From assembly GCF_016862555.1 (NCBI RefSeq), contig NZ_BONE01000077.1, positions 1-36,796 of the forward strand: 36,796 nucleotides of DNA, read 5' to 3'. The translations under genes and the position numbers were made by a program. The DNA comes from Asanoa siamensis. GTDB taxonomy: Bacteria > Actinomycetota > Actinomycetes > Mycobacteriales > Micromonosporaceae. Below the pieces are notes generated by a model, which was not told the origin of the DNA, did not search any database, and saw nothing but the letters and a program-made list of their open reading frames with translations. This document shows positions 7,803-16,519 of this stretch, piece after piece. How positions within the stretch are numbered: the stretch's first letter is position 1; each line of letters starts with the position of its first letter.

Positions 7803-9398
7803 ATGAGATCTGTCCGGACCACCGCCGCGGTGGGATGTCTCGCGCTTGCCCTCGGCGCGTGTGGGGGCAATGCCGGAGACGACGGCGCGGTCGCTGAGCA
7901 GCAGTTCGTCGACGGCAAGACGTTCACCATGGCGCTCGGCGCCGATCCCGGCTCGCTCGACCCCCACTTCACGTCGCTGTCGGCCGCGGCGCTGGTGGAC
8001 CGGTTCATGTACGACTCGTTGCTCTACAGCGACCCGAACGGCAACTCGGTGGCGGGTCTGGCGGAGACCTGGGAGGGCACCACGACCTCCGCCAAGTACG
8101 TGCTGCGCAAGGGCGTCACCTGCGCCAACGGCACTCCGCTGACCGCGACGTTGGTGGCCGACAACATCAACTTCGTCGGCAACCCGGAGAACGCGTCGAC
8201 CCGCATCGGGGTGTGGGTGCCGCCGGGCGCGACCGCGAAGGGTGACGACGCGACCGGGACCGTCACGGTCACCGCCGCGGCGCCCGCGGCGTTCCTCGTC
8301 CGTACCGTCGGCGGGCTGCCGATCGTGTGCGACCGCGGCATGAAGGACCGCAACTCCCTCAAGCAGGCCGGCGACGGCACCGGGATGTTCACGCTGACGG
8401 AAGCGGTCGCGAACGACCACTACACCTTCACCCGGCGCAAGGAGTACGCGTGGGGCCCGGGTGACTTCAAGGCGAACCAGCCCGGCCTGCCCGACACCGT
8501 GATCCTCAAGGTGGTCACGAACGAGTCGACCGCGGCCAACCTGCTGATGTCGAAGCAGGCGAACGCGGCACAGATCATCGGGCCCGACCGGCAGCGGCTG
8601 CAGGCCGCGAAGCTGTTCGAGCGCCAGGTGGAGGCGCCGCTCGGCGAGCTGTGGCTCAACCACAAGAGTGGGCTGCCCGGTTCCGACGAACAGGTGCGCC
8701 GCGCGCTCGTGCAGGCGCTGGATCTCGGTGAGCTCGGCAAGGTGGTCAGCAGCGGCAACGGCAAACCGGCGACCGGTCTGGTGGCGCCGGGCATCGGGCC
8801 GTGCAAGCAGAACACGGTCGAGGGCAACCTGCCCGGGCACGACGTGGCGGCGGCCAAGGCCGCGCTGGACGCGGCCGGCTGGACCGCCGGCGCCGGCGGC
8901 GCGCGCACGAAGGACGGCAGGAAGCTCGCGATCGTGATAGCCCTACCGTCCAGCCTCGGTTCCGGCATGCAGGCGGGCGTCGAGTTGGCGCAGAAGGCCT
9001 GGACGGAGGTCGGCGCGGAGGTCACGGTCAAGCCCGTGACCGATGCCGAGGTCGGCACCGCCATCGTCGGCGGTCAGCTCGCCTGGGACGCGGCCTTCCT
9101 GCCGCTCGGCCTGCCGCTGCCCAGCGGCCTGGTGCCGTACCTGTCGGGGCCGTCCGCGCCGCAGGGCGTCAACTTCTCCGGCATCGACAACGCCGAATAC
9201 AATGCGGCGGTCGCGGAGGCCTCGGCGATCGCCGGCACCGACGGTTGCGAGAAGTGGGCGGCCGCGGAGAAGGCCATCTTCGCGCGCGTCGACCTGGTGC
9301 CCTTCGTCAACTCGACGGTGCCGACCTTCGGCCAGGGCGCGCAGTTCGAGTTCGGTGACGGCGCGCTGGTCCCACAGTCGATCCGGATGCTCGCCTGA
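7803..9398 (+). CDS. Family-5 peptide ABC transporter substrate-binding lipoprotein
   Basis: The 531-residue protein begins with a lipoprotein signal peptide: MRSVRTTAAVGCLALALGAC, with lipobox LGAC and Cys20 as the lipidated residue. Family-5 solute-binding features follow: FTMALGADPGSLDPHF near the mature N-terminus, YDSLLYSDPNGN, GLAETWE, YVLRKGVTCANGTPL, and the mid-protein QVRRALVQALDL block. It captures oligopeptides outside the membrane for the ABC transporter encoded by the next three genes. ATG 7803 has GGAGG 5 nt upstream; an in-frame GTG at 7785 would place extra residues before the signal and is unlikely. The gene opens an operon running to about 20059. D-containing peptides as substrate are inferred only from the downstream enzymes. 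Confidence 0.92.
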   Translation: MRSVRTTAAVGCLALALGACGGNAGDDGAVAEQQFVDGKTFTMALGADPGSLDPHFTSLSAAALVDRFMYDSLLYSDPNGNSVAGLAETWEGTTTSAKYVLRKGVTCANGTPLTATLVADNINFVGNPENASTRIGVWVPPGATAKGDDATGTVTVTAAAPAAFLVRTVGGLPIVCDRGMKDRNSLKQAGDGTGMFTLTEAVANDHYTFTRRKEYAWGPGDFKANQPGLPDTVILKVVTNESTAANLLMSKQANAAQIIGPDRQRLQAAKLFERQVEAPLGELWLNHKSGLPGSDEQVRRALVQALDLGELGKVVSSGNGKPATGLVAPGIGPCKQNTVEGNLPGHDVAAAKAALDAAGWTAGAGGARTKDGRKLAIVIALPSSLGSGMQAGVELAQKAWTEVGAEVTVKPVTDAEVGTAIVGGQLAWDAAFLPLGLPLPSGLVPYLSGPSAPQGVNFSGIDNAEYNAAVAEASAIAGTDGCEKWAAAEKAIFARVDLVPFVNSTVPTFGQGAQFEFGDGALVPQSIRMLA

Positions 9399-9399
9399 C

Positions 9400-10374
9400 G
9401 TGGCGACCGCCGTGCGGGCGATGACGGACAACGCGTGGGCACGCTTCGCCGCGCGCCGGCTCCTGCGCCTGTTGCTCTCGATCTGGGTGCTGCTGACCGC
9501 GGCGTTCCTGATGATCCACCTGATCCCCGGCGACCCGGTGCGGGCGGCGCTCGGCGTCACCGCACCGGCGGAGCTGGTGAACGCCCGCCGCGAACAGCTC
9601 GGCCTCAACGACCCGCTCTGGACGCAGTACGGGCACTACCTGGCTGACCTGTTCTCCGGCAGGCTGGGCGTCTCGACCATCTCCGGCCTGCCGGTCTCGC
9701 AGGTCATCGCGGACCGCTACCCGGCGACCCTGGAGCTGGCCGTGTACGCGTTCCTCGTCGCGGTCGCCCTCTCGGTGCCGCTGGGCCTGACGATGGCGGT
9801 GCTGACGCGGACCGGCCGCCGGCGGCGGTTGGAGCTGGGCTTCACCTCGACCAGCGTCTTCCTCGGCACGGTCCCGGAGTTCCTGGTCGGAGCCTTCCTC
9901 GTGTACGTGTTCGGCGTGCGCCTCGGCCTGGCCCCGATCGCCGGGTGGGCGGGCCCGGACTCGTACGTGCTGCCGGTCCTCGCCCTGGCGATCGGACCGG
10001 CCGCCGTGCTCGCCCGGATCACGCGGGTGGAAACGCTCGCCGTGCTGGAGGCCGACTTCATCCGCACGGCCCGGGCCAAGCGGCTGCCGGACCGGCGGCT
10101 CTACCTGCGGCACGCGCTGCCCAACTCGCTGACCGCCACGGTCACCGTCGCGGGCCTGCTGCTCGGCGGGCTGGTCGCGGCGACCGTGCTGGTGGAGAAC
10201 GTGTTCGCCTGGCCGGGCCTGGGCAGCACCATCGTCTCGTCGATCCTCGCCAAGGACTACCCGGTGGTGCAGGCCATCGTGCTGGTCTACGGCCTGGGCG
10301 TGCTGCTGGTCAACCTGGTGGTCGACGTGGGCCTGGCCCTGCTCGATCCGCGCTCGACGATCCGGGAGAGCTGA
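9400..10374 (+). CDS. Peptide ABC transporter permease, DppB type
   Basis: The product of up to 324 residues is a DppB/OppB-like inner-membrane permease: an N-terminal helix (LLRLLLSIWVLLTAAFLMIHL) followed by the hallmark IPGDPVRAALG, a region ending RREQLGLNDPLWTQYGHYLADLFSGRLGVS, and four to five further helices. The ATPase-docking EAA loop is visible as ADFIRTARAKRLPDRRLYLRHALPNSL. Start GTG 9400 lies 1 nt after the binding-protein stop; ATG 9421 is an in-frame alternative and neither has a strong ribosome site. The gene is separated by 3 nt from the next. It forms the channel with the permease half of the downstream fusion protein. Confidence 0.92.
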   Translation: MATAVRAMTDNAWARFAARRLLRLLLSIWVLLTAAFLMIHLIPGDPVRAALGVTAPAELVNARREQLGLNDPLWTQYGHYLADLFSGRLGVSTISGLPVSQVIADRYPATLELAVYAFLVAVALSVPLGLTMAVLTRTGRRRRLELGFTSTSVFLGTVPEFLVGAFLVYVFGVRLGLAPIAGWAGPDSYVLPVLALAIGPAAVLARITRVETLAVLEADFIRTARAKRLPDRRLYLRHALPNSLTATVTVAGLLLGGLVAATVLVENVFAWPGLGSTIVSSILAKDYPVVQAIVLVYGLGVLLVNLVVDVGLALLDPRSTIRES

Positions 10375-10377
10375 ACC

Positions 10378-12219
10378 GTGCCGAGGTTGCGTACCCCGCT
10401 CGGCGGCACGGCCGCGGTGCTCCTCGTCGCCGTGCTGGCGACGGCCGTGCTGGCGCCGCCGCTGTGGGGGGAGAAGGCCGCCGCCGCCGCCGACACCGCG
10501 AACATCCTGCAGGGCGCGTCCGCGGCGCACTGGGCCGGCACCGACGGGCTTGGCCGGGACATCTTCTTCCGGGTGCTGGTGGCGACCCGCCTCTCCGTGC
10601 TGCTGGCGTTGCTGGCCACCGGGCTCGGCGTGCTCACCGGTCTGCTCCTCGGCGCCGCTCCGCTGCTGGTCGGCGCCCGTGTCGGCCGACTGGTGACCGC
10701 CGCGGTGAACATCGCGGTCGCGTTCCCCGGTCTCCTGCTCGCGCTCAGCTTCGCGGTGGTCTTCGGCGTGGGCGGCACCGGCGCCGTCCTCGCGATCGGC
10801 TTCGCGATCGCGCCCGCCTTCGCCCGGCTGACCGGTACCCTGGTCGCCACGGTCGCGGAGCGTGACTACATCGCCGCCGCCCGGATCGCCGGCGTCGGGC
10901 GGTTGCGGATCCTCGTCCGGCACGTCCTGCCGAACATCGGCGAGCCGTTGGTGGTCAACGCGACCGTGGCAGCCGGCGGCTCGCTGCTCGCGTTCGCCGG
11001 CCTGTCGTACCTCGGACTCGGCGTGCAGGCGCCCGCGTACGACTGGGGACGGCTGCTCGGCGAAGGGCTCAACAGCCTCTACATGCACCCGCTCGCGGCC
11101 CTCGTGCCGGGCGGCGCGGTCGTGCTGGCGGGGCTGGCGCTCAACCTGACCGGCGAGGCCGTCGCGCGGGGGATCGGGCAGACCACACCGCTGTTCACCG
11201 CGGTCCGCCGCCGGCGTCCCGAGGCGCCGCTTCCGTCCAACCAGGACAGCGCGGACGTGGTGCTCGCCGTGGAGGGGCTCCACGTCAGCTTTCCGGGCGT
11301 CACCCCGGTACGCGGGGTGAGCTTCACCGTGCGCCGCGGCGAGGCCGTCGGCGTGGTGGGGGAGTCCGGCTCAGGCAAGAGCCTCACCGCGCTGGCGATC
11401 GCCCAGTTGATCGAGGAGCCCGGACAGGTACGCGCCGAGCGGCTGGAGTTCGCCGGCGAGGACCTGCGGCACGGCCCGAGCCGGGCCCAGCGGCGCCTGC
11501 TCGGCACGTCCCTGGCGATGGTCTTCCAGGATCCGATGACGTCGTTCAACCCGACCCAGCGCATCGGCCGGCAGCTCGCCGAGCCGGCCCGGGCGCACCA
11601 GGGACTGTCGCGGCGGCGGGCGTTCGACCGGGCGGTGGACCGGCTGCGGGCCGTGCGGCTGCCCGCGCCGGAACGGCGTGCCCACCAGTTCCCGCACGAG
11701 TTCTCCGGCGGCATGCGGCAGCGGGCGATGATCGGCATGGGCCTGATGGGCACCCCGATGCTGATCCTCGCGGACGAGCCGACCACCGCCCTCGACGTGA
11801 CCGTGCAGCGGCAGGTGCTGGCGCTTCTGGAGGACGTCCGGGCCACCACCGCCGCGGCGCTGGTGCTGATCAGCCACGACATCACCGTCGTGGGGCAGGT
11901 CTGCGAGCGGGTGCTCGTCATGTACGCCGGCCGCATCGTCGAGGACGTGGCCACCGCCGAGCTGTCCACGGCGGCCCGGCACCCGTACACCCAGGCACTG
12001 CTGGCCGCGGTGCCGCACCTGGGCACCGACCGGGACCGGCCGCTGACTGTCATCCCGGGCCGGCCGGCCGACCCCGGCGACACACCGGTCGGCTGCGCGT
12101 TCGCCCCGCGCTGCGCGTACGCCGACGACCTGTGCCGGCGGGCGGACCCGCCGCTGGAAGGGGGAGTGGCCTGCTGGCACGCCGACCGGACGGTCGCGCC
12201 CCCCGGCCCGGGTGGGTGA
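10378..12219 (+). CDS. Fused peptide ABC transporter permease (DppC type) and ATP-binding protein (DppD type)
   Basis: A single 613-residue frame joins two transporter subunits. Residues 1 to about 280 are a DppC-like permease (N-terminal helix, HWAGTDGLGRDIFFRVLVATR, membrane helices, EAA loop ERDYIAAARIAGVGRLRILVRHVLPN). After a charged linker, about 295-600 is an ATPase: Walker A GESGSGKS (about 328-335), FQDPMTSFNP, signature FSGGMRQR (about 441), Walker B LILADEPTTALDV, switch HD, and the oligopeptide-transporter C-terminal motif with clustered cysteines (CAFAPRCAYADDLC) that in relatives can hold an iron-sulfur site. Such fusions occur in actinobacteria. GTG 10378 follows the upstream stop by 3 nt; the stop overlaps the next GTG. 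Confidence 0.92.
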   Translation: MPRLRTPLGGTAAVLLVAVLATAVLAPPLWGEKAAAAADTANILQGASAAHWAGTDGLGRDIFFRVLVATRLSVLLALLATGLGVLTGLLLGAAPLLVGARVGRLVTAAVNIAVAFPGLLLALSFAVVFGVGGTGAVLAIGFAIAPAFARLTGTLVATVAERDYIAAARIAGVGRLRILVRHVLPNIGEPLVVNATVAAGGSLLAFAGLSYLGLGVQAPAYDWGRLLGEGLNSLYMHPLAALVPGGAVVLAGLALNLTGEAVARGIGQTTPLFTAVRRRRPEAPLPSNQDSADVVLAVEGLHVSFPGVTPVRGVSFTVRRGEAVGVVGESGSGKSLTALAIAQLIEEPGQVRAERLEFAGEDLRHGPSRAQRRLLGTSLAMVFQDPMTSFNPTQRIGRQLAEPARAHQGLSRRRAFDRAVDRLRAVRLPAPERRAHQFPHEFSGGMRQRAMIGMGLMGTPMLILADEPTTALDVTVQRQVLALLEDVRATTAAALVLISHDITVVGQVCERVLVMYAGRIVEDVATAELSTAARHPYTQALLAAVPHLGTDRDRPLTVIPGRPADPGDTPVGCAFAPRCAYADDLCRRADPPLEGGVACWHADRTVAPPGPGG

Positions 12220-13193
12220 GCCCGTTGAATGAGCTGCGCTTCCGGGACGTGTCGGTCCGGTTCGGGGGCCGCCGCCGCGGCGTCACCGCCGTGGACCGGG
12301 TGGACCTCACCGTCCCCGCGGGGGCGGTGGTGGGCCTGGTCGGCGAGTCCGGCTCCGGCAAGTCGACCCTCGCCCGGGCCGCGGTGGGGCTGGCGCCCCT
12401 CGCGGGCGGCGCGGTGCTGCTCGACGGCCGGCCGCTGCCCCGTACGCCCGGGCGGCACGGGGTCCAGATGGTGTTCCAGGACCCCTACTCCTCACTCGAC
12501 CCGCGGATGACCGTGGGCGCCTCCATCGCCGAGGCTGCCCCACGGGGTGGGAACACGACGGCCGAGGTGGCCCGGCTGCTCGACCTGGTCGAGTTGGCGC
12601 CCGAGCGGGCCGCCCAGTATCCGGCGCAACTCTCCGGCGGGCAGCGGCAGCGTGTGGCGCTGGCCCGGGCCTTGGCCGCCCGCCCCGACGTGATCATCGC
12701 CGACGAGATCACCTCGGCGCTGGACGTCTCCATCCAGGGCACCGTGCTGAACCTCGTGCGGGACCTGCAGCGGCGGCTGAGCCTGTCGATGCTGTTCATC
12801 TCGCACAACCTCGCGGTCGTCCGCTACGTCAGTGACCTCCTCGCCGTCATGTACCTCGGTCGCATCGTCGAGTGTGGACCCGTCGACGACGTGCTCGGTG
12901 ACCCACAGCATCCGTACACCCGGCAGTTGCTGGCCTCGGCGCCGCGACCCGGCGGCATCCCCACGGCGCTGACCGGCGCGGAGGCCACGCTGGACAGCGC
13001 CGAGCCGGGCGACCCGCACCACCCGCCGCCCGGCTGCCGCTTCCACCCCCGCTGCCCGGTCGGCCCGCTCGTCCTCCCCGGCCGGGACGACTGCCGCGAC
13101 ACCGAACCAGACGGTGCGCAGCGCCGTCATCAGGCCGCCTGCCACTACGCCGCCCACGCGTCCGAACAGCACAACACGAGGAGTACGCCGTGA
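12216..13193 (+). CDS. Peptide ABC transporter ATP-binding protein, DppF type
   Basis: The 325-residue cytoplasmic ATPase pairs with the ATPase half of the preceding fusion. Visible are Walker A GESGSGKSTLAR (about 43-54), the Q-loop FQDPYSSLDPRM, signature LSGGQRQRVALARAL (about 139), Walker B VIIADEITSALDVS, switch SHNLAVVRYVSD, and the C-terminal oligopeptide-transporter extension PPGCRFHPRCP. GTG 12216 overlaps the upstream stop in a GTGA junction; a longer in-frame start would extend far into the previous gene. Its own stop overlaps the GTG of the giant hydrolase gene, so transporter and hydrolase are translationally coupled. Confidence 0.93.
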   Translation: MSPLNELRFRDVSVRFGGRRRGVTAVDRVDLTVPAGAVVGLVGESGSGKSTLARAAVGLAPLAGGAVLLDGRPLPRTPGRHGVQMVFQDPYSSLDPRMTVGASIAEAAPRGGNTTAEVARLLDLVELAPERAAQYPAQLSGGQRQRVALARALAARPDVIIADEITSALDVSIQGTVLNLVRDLQRRLSLSMLFISHNLAVVRYVSDLLAVMYLGRIVECGPVDDVLGDPQHPYTRQLLASAPRPGGIPTALTGAEATLDSAEPGDPHHPPPGCRFHPRCPVGPLVLPGRDDCRDTEPDGAQRRHQAACHYAAHASEQHNTRSTP

Positions 13194-16100
13194 CCCGACG
13201 CCAGCGCATTGACGATCTGCTGACCCTCGCGGTGCCGGAACAGCCGGCGATCGCACCGGACCGCAGCCACGCCGTGTACGTGCTGCGCACGGTGGATCCC
13301 GACGCCGACCGCACCGTACGCGACCTCTGGCGGGTCGGCGTCCGGGACGGCGAGCCGGAGCAGCTCACCCGCGGTGGCACCGACTCGGCGCCGGCGTTCT
13401 CGCCGGACGGCACCCGGATCGCGTTCCTGCGGGGCGCGGGCGGCGCGGCGCAACTGTGGCTGCTGCCGGCCGGCGGCGGGGAGCCCGAGCAGCTCACCAC
13501 GCTGCCGTTGGGCGCCGGCCGGCCGGTGTGGAGCCCGGACGGCACGGCCATCGCGTTCGCCGCGCCGGTCGACCTGCACGCCGCCGCCGGCGAGGACGAC
13601 GCGGCGCGGACCAGGCGCGGCACGGCACCGATCGTCGCCGACCGGCTGGACTACCTCGCCGACGGCGCCGGCTACCTGCGCACCGTGCGCAGCCACGTCC
13701 ACGTCCTGGACGTGGCCACCAGGGCGGTCCGCCGGATGACCGACGGCGACTGGCACGCCGGCGACCCGGCGTGGTCACCGGACGGGACGCGACTCGCGTA
13801 CGCGGCGGCCACCGCGGCGGACGCCGACCGCACGATGCACTGCCCGGTCCATGTCCGCTCCGCCACCGACGCGGCCGCGGCGCCGCGCGTCGTCGGCCTT
13901 GCCGACGGCCACGCCGGCCCGCTCACCTGGACCGCCGACGGCGCCGCGCTGCTGGTCGCCGGCTACCCAGGACGGGTGACCGGTCACGCGCACCTGTTGC
14001 GCGTGCCGCTCGACGGCGGCCCGGTCACCAGCCTGTCGGCCCCGCTGGACCGCAACGTGATGCCGGGCGGTCCGGGCTACCCGGGCGCGCTGCCGGTGCT
14101 CGTCGACGATGGACGGTCGGTGCTGTTCTGCGTCCGCGACGGCGGCGACACGCACCTCTACACGGTGCCGGTCGAGGGCGGCGAGCCGCGGCCGGTGCTG
14201 GCCGGCGCCGGGCGCACCGTCGCCGGCCTGTCGGTCGCCGGCGACACGGCCGTCGCGCTGCTGCTGACCCCGACCTCGCTCGGCGAGATCGTCACCGTCG
14301 ACCTCGGCACCGCCGGTGAGTCCGTGCGCACCGCGCACGGCGCCGACGTCGACCTGTACCGCCGCGAGGACCGCACGTTCACCATCTCGGACGGCACCGT
14401 GGTGCACGGCTGGGTGGTCCGCGACCCGGCCACCACCGGCGCCGGACCGTTGCTGCTGGACGTCCATGGTGGACCGCACAACGCCTGGAACGGCGCCGCC
14501 GACGACGTCCACCTCTACCACCAGGAGCTCGCCGCGCGGGGCTGGACCGTGCTGCTGCTCAACCAACGCGGCAGCGACGGCTACGGGGAGGCTTTCTACA
14601 CCGCCGCGCTCGGCGCCTGGGGTGTCGCCGACGCCAAGGACCTCCTGGAACCGATCGACGCGCTGGTCGCCGAGGGCCTCGCCGACCCCGCCCGGCTCGC
14701 CGTCACCGGATACAGCTACGGCGGCTACATGACCTGCTACCTGACCGGCATCGACGACCGGTTCGCCGCGGCCGTGGCCGGCGGCGTGGTCAGCGACCTG
14801 GCCAGCAGCTCCGGCACCTCCGACGCCGGGCACCTCATCGGCGCGTTCGAGCTCGACGGCGGCTCGTTGCCGGCGATGTCGCCGATCACGCGGGTCGACG
14901 ACGTCCACACGCCGACGCTGATCCTGCACGGCGCCGACGACGTGCGGTGCCCGGTCGGTCAGGCACAGCAGTGGCACACCGCGCTGCGCGAGCGCGACGT
15001 GCCCACCCGCCTCGTCCTCTACCCGGGCGCCTCGCACCTGTTCATCCTGCAGGGCAAGCCGTCGCACCGGATCGACTACAACCGCCGGATCGTGGACTGG
15101 GTTGAGCAGTACGTCGGTGACGGTCGCCCGGCCCTGGACGCCGCCCACTGGCAACGCCGGCTGACCACCCTCGCGCAGCGGCACCGGGTGCCCGGCGCCA
15201 CGCTCGGCATCCTGCGCCTGCGCCCCGGTCGCGACGACGAGCTCGTCGAGGCGGCGCACGGCGTCGTCAACAAGGACACCGGCGTGGCCACCACGACCGA
15301 CACGGTGTTCCAGATCGGCTCGATCACCAAGGTGTGGACCGCCACCGTCGTCATGCAACTCGTCGACGAGGGCCTGCTCGACCTCGACGCCCCGATCGTC
15401 GACGTGCTGCCGGAGTTCCGGCTCGCCGACCCGGACGTCACCAAGCAGGTCACCATGCGGCACCTGCTCACCCACACCAGCGGTATCGACGGCGACGTGT
15501 TCACCGACACCGGCCGCGGTGACGACTGCCTCGAGAAGTACGTCGCGGTCCTCGCCGGCCAGAGCCAGAACCATCCGCTCGGCGCCACCTGGTCGTACTG
15601 CAACGCGGGACTCTCCGTGGCCGGCCGGGTGATCGAGAAGCTGACCGGTGGCACCTGGGACGCCGCCGTCCGCGCCCGGCTGTTCGGCCCGCTCGGGCTG
15701 CGCCGCACCGGCACGCTGCCGGAGGAGGCGCTGTCCCACCGGACCGCGATCGGCCACGTCGGCGAGGACCTCGACGACCTCAAGGTGGCGCCGGTGTGGG
15801 GGCTGCAGCGCTCGGCCGGGCCGGCCGGCCTGATCAACTCCACCGCGGCCGAGGTGCTCGCGTTCGCCGGCCTGCACCTGCGCGGCGGCCTGGCCCCGGA
15901 CGGCACCCGGGTGCTCGGCGAGGCGAGCGTCGCCGCGATGGCGGCCAAGCACGCCGACCTGCCCGACGTGCACTCCCTCGGCAACTCGTGGGGCCTCGGC
16001 TGGATCCGGTTCGGTTGGGACGGGCACCGGCTCGTCGGGCACGACGGCAACACGATCGGCCAGTCGGCGTTCCTGAAGCTGCTGCCGGCCCAGAACCTGG

Positions 16101-16519
16101 CGATCACGCTGCTCACCAACGGTGGCAACGCACGCGACCTCTACGACGAGCTGTTCCGGGAGATCTTCGCCGAGGTGGCCGGCATCGCGATGCCGCACCC
16201 GATCGGGCCGCCCGCCGAGCCGGTGCACGTCGAGTTCCGGGAGCACGTGGGCACCTACGAGCGGGCCAGCGTCCGCATCGACGTGCTGGAACGCGACGGC
16301 GGGCCGGTCATGCGCACGACCATCACCGGGCCGCTGGCGGAGCTGCTGGACGAGCCGGTGCAGGAATACCCGATGGTCGCGTACGAGGAGAACCTGTTCC
16401 TGGTCAAGGACCCGTCCGCGCAGAACTGGGTGCCGGTGACCTTCTACGCGCTGCCGACCGGCGAGCGGTACCTGCACTTCGGGGCCCGCGCCACGCCCAA
16501 GGTCCTTGATGGACAGTGA
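13190..16519 (+). CDS. Bifunctional hydrolase: S9 (acylaminoacyl-peptidase/prolyl oligopeptidase) fused to S12 (beta-lactamase/D-peptidase fold)
   Basis: The 1109-residue protein has no signal peptide, so it should act in the cytoplasm after import. Residues 1 to about 390 form a propeller (AFSPDGTRIAFLRG, WSPDGTAIAFAAP, WSPDGTRLAYAAA). About 400-640 is an S9 alpha/beta hydrolase with nucleophile Ser509 in GYSYGGYM, Asp583/584 in HGADDVRCP and His616 in GASHLF. About 655-1010 is a serine beta-lactamase-fold domain with Ser711 and Lys714 in GSITK, Tyr803 in YCN and His951 in HDGNT (equivalent of KTG). The last 100 residues resemble the beta-barrel tail of S12 enzymes. Both active sites look complete. 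An ACGAGGAG site precedes GTG 13190. S12 relatives include D-aminopeptidases, which suits the racemase downstream, but substrate is inferred. Confidence 0.9.
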   Translation: MTRRQRIDDLLTLAVPEQPAIAPDRSHAVYVLRTVDPDADRTVRDLWRVGVRDGEPEQLTRGGTDSAPAFSPDGTRIAFLRGAGGAAQLWLLPAGGGEPEQLTTLPLGAGRPVWSPDGTAIAFAAPVDLHAAAGEDDAARTRRGTAPIVADRLDYLADGAGYLRTVRSHVHVLDVATRAVRRMTDGDWHAGDPAWSPDGTRLAYAAATAADADRTMHCPVHVRSATDAAAAPRVVGLADGHAGPLTWTADGAALLVAGYPGRVTGHAHLLRVPLDGGPVTSLSAPLDRNVMPGGPGYPGALPVLVDDGRSVLFCVRDGGDTHLYTVPVEGGEPRPVLAGAGRTVAGLSVAGDTAVALLLTPTSLGEIVTVDLGTAGESVRTAHGADVDLYRREDRTFTISDGTVVHGWVVRDPATTGAGPLLLDVHGGPHNAWNGAADDVHLYHQELAARGWTVLLLNQRGSDGYGEAFYTAALGAWGVADAKDLLEPIDALVAEGLADPARLAVTGYSYGGYMTCYLTGIDDRFAAAVAGGVVSDLASSSGTSDAGHLIGAFELDGGSLPAMSPITRVDDVHTPTLILHGADDVRCPVGQAQQWHTALRERDVPTRLVLYPGASHLFILQGKPSHRIDYNRRIVDWVEQYVGDGRPALDAAHWQRRLTTLAQRHRVPGATLGILRLRPGRDDELVEAAHGVVNKDTGVATTTDTVFQIGSITKVWTATVVMQLVDEGLLDLDAPIVDVLPEFRLADPDVTKQVTMRHLLTHTSGIDGDVFTDTGRGDDCLEKYVAVLAGQSQNHPLGATWSYCNAGLSVAGRVIEKLTGGTWDAAVRARLFGPLGLRRTGTLPEEALSHRTAIGHVGEDLDDLKVAPVWGLQRSAGPAGLINSTAAEVLAFAGLHLRGGLAPDGTRVLGEASVAAMAAKHADLPDVHSLGNSWGLGWIRFGWDGHRLVGHDGNTIGQSAFLKLLPAQNLAITLLTNGGNARDLYDELFREIFAEVAGIAMPHPIGPPAEPVHVEFREHVGTYERASVRIDVLERDGGPVMRTTITGPLAELLDEPVQEYPMVAYEENLFLVKDPSAQNWVPVTFYALPTGERYLHFGARATPKVLDGQ

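Noticed and set aside
9307-11283. A 658-codon minus-strand frame opposite the permease genes
   Set aside because: Low-complexity His/Gln/Arg/Glu composition and position exactly opposite clear membrane proteins mark it as a shadow.
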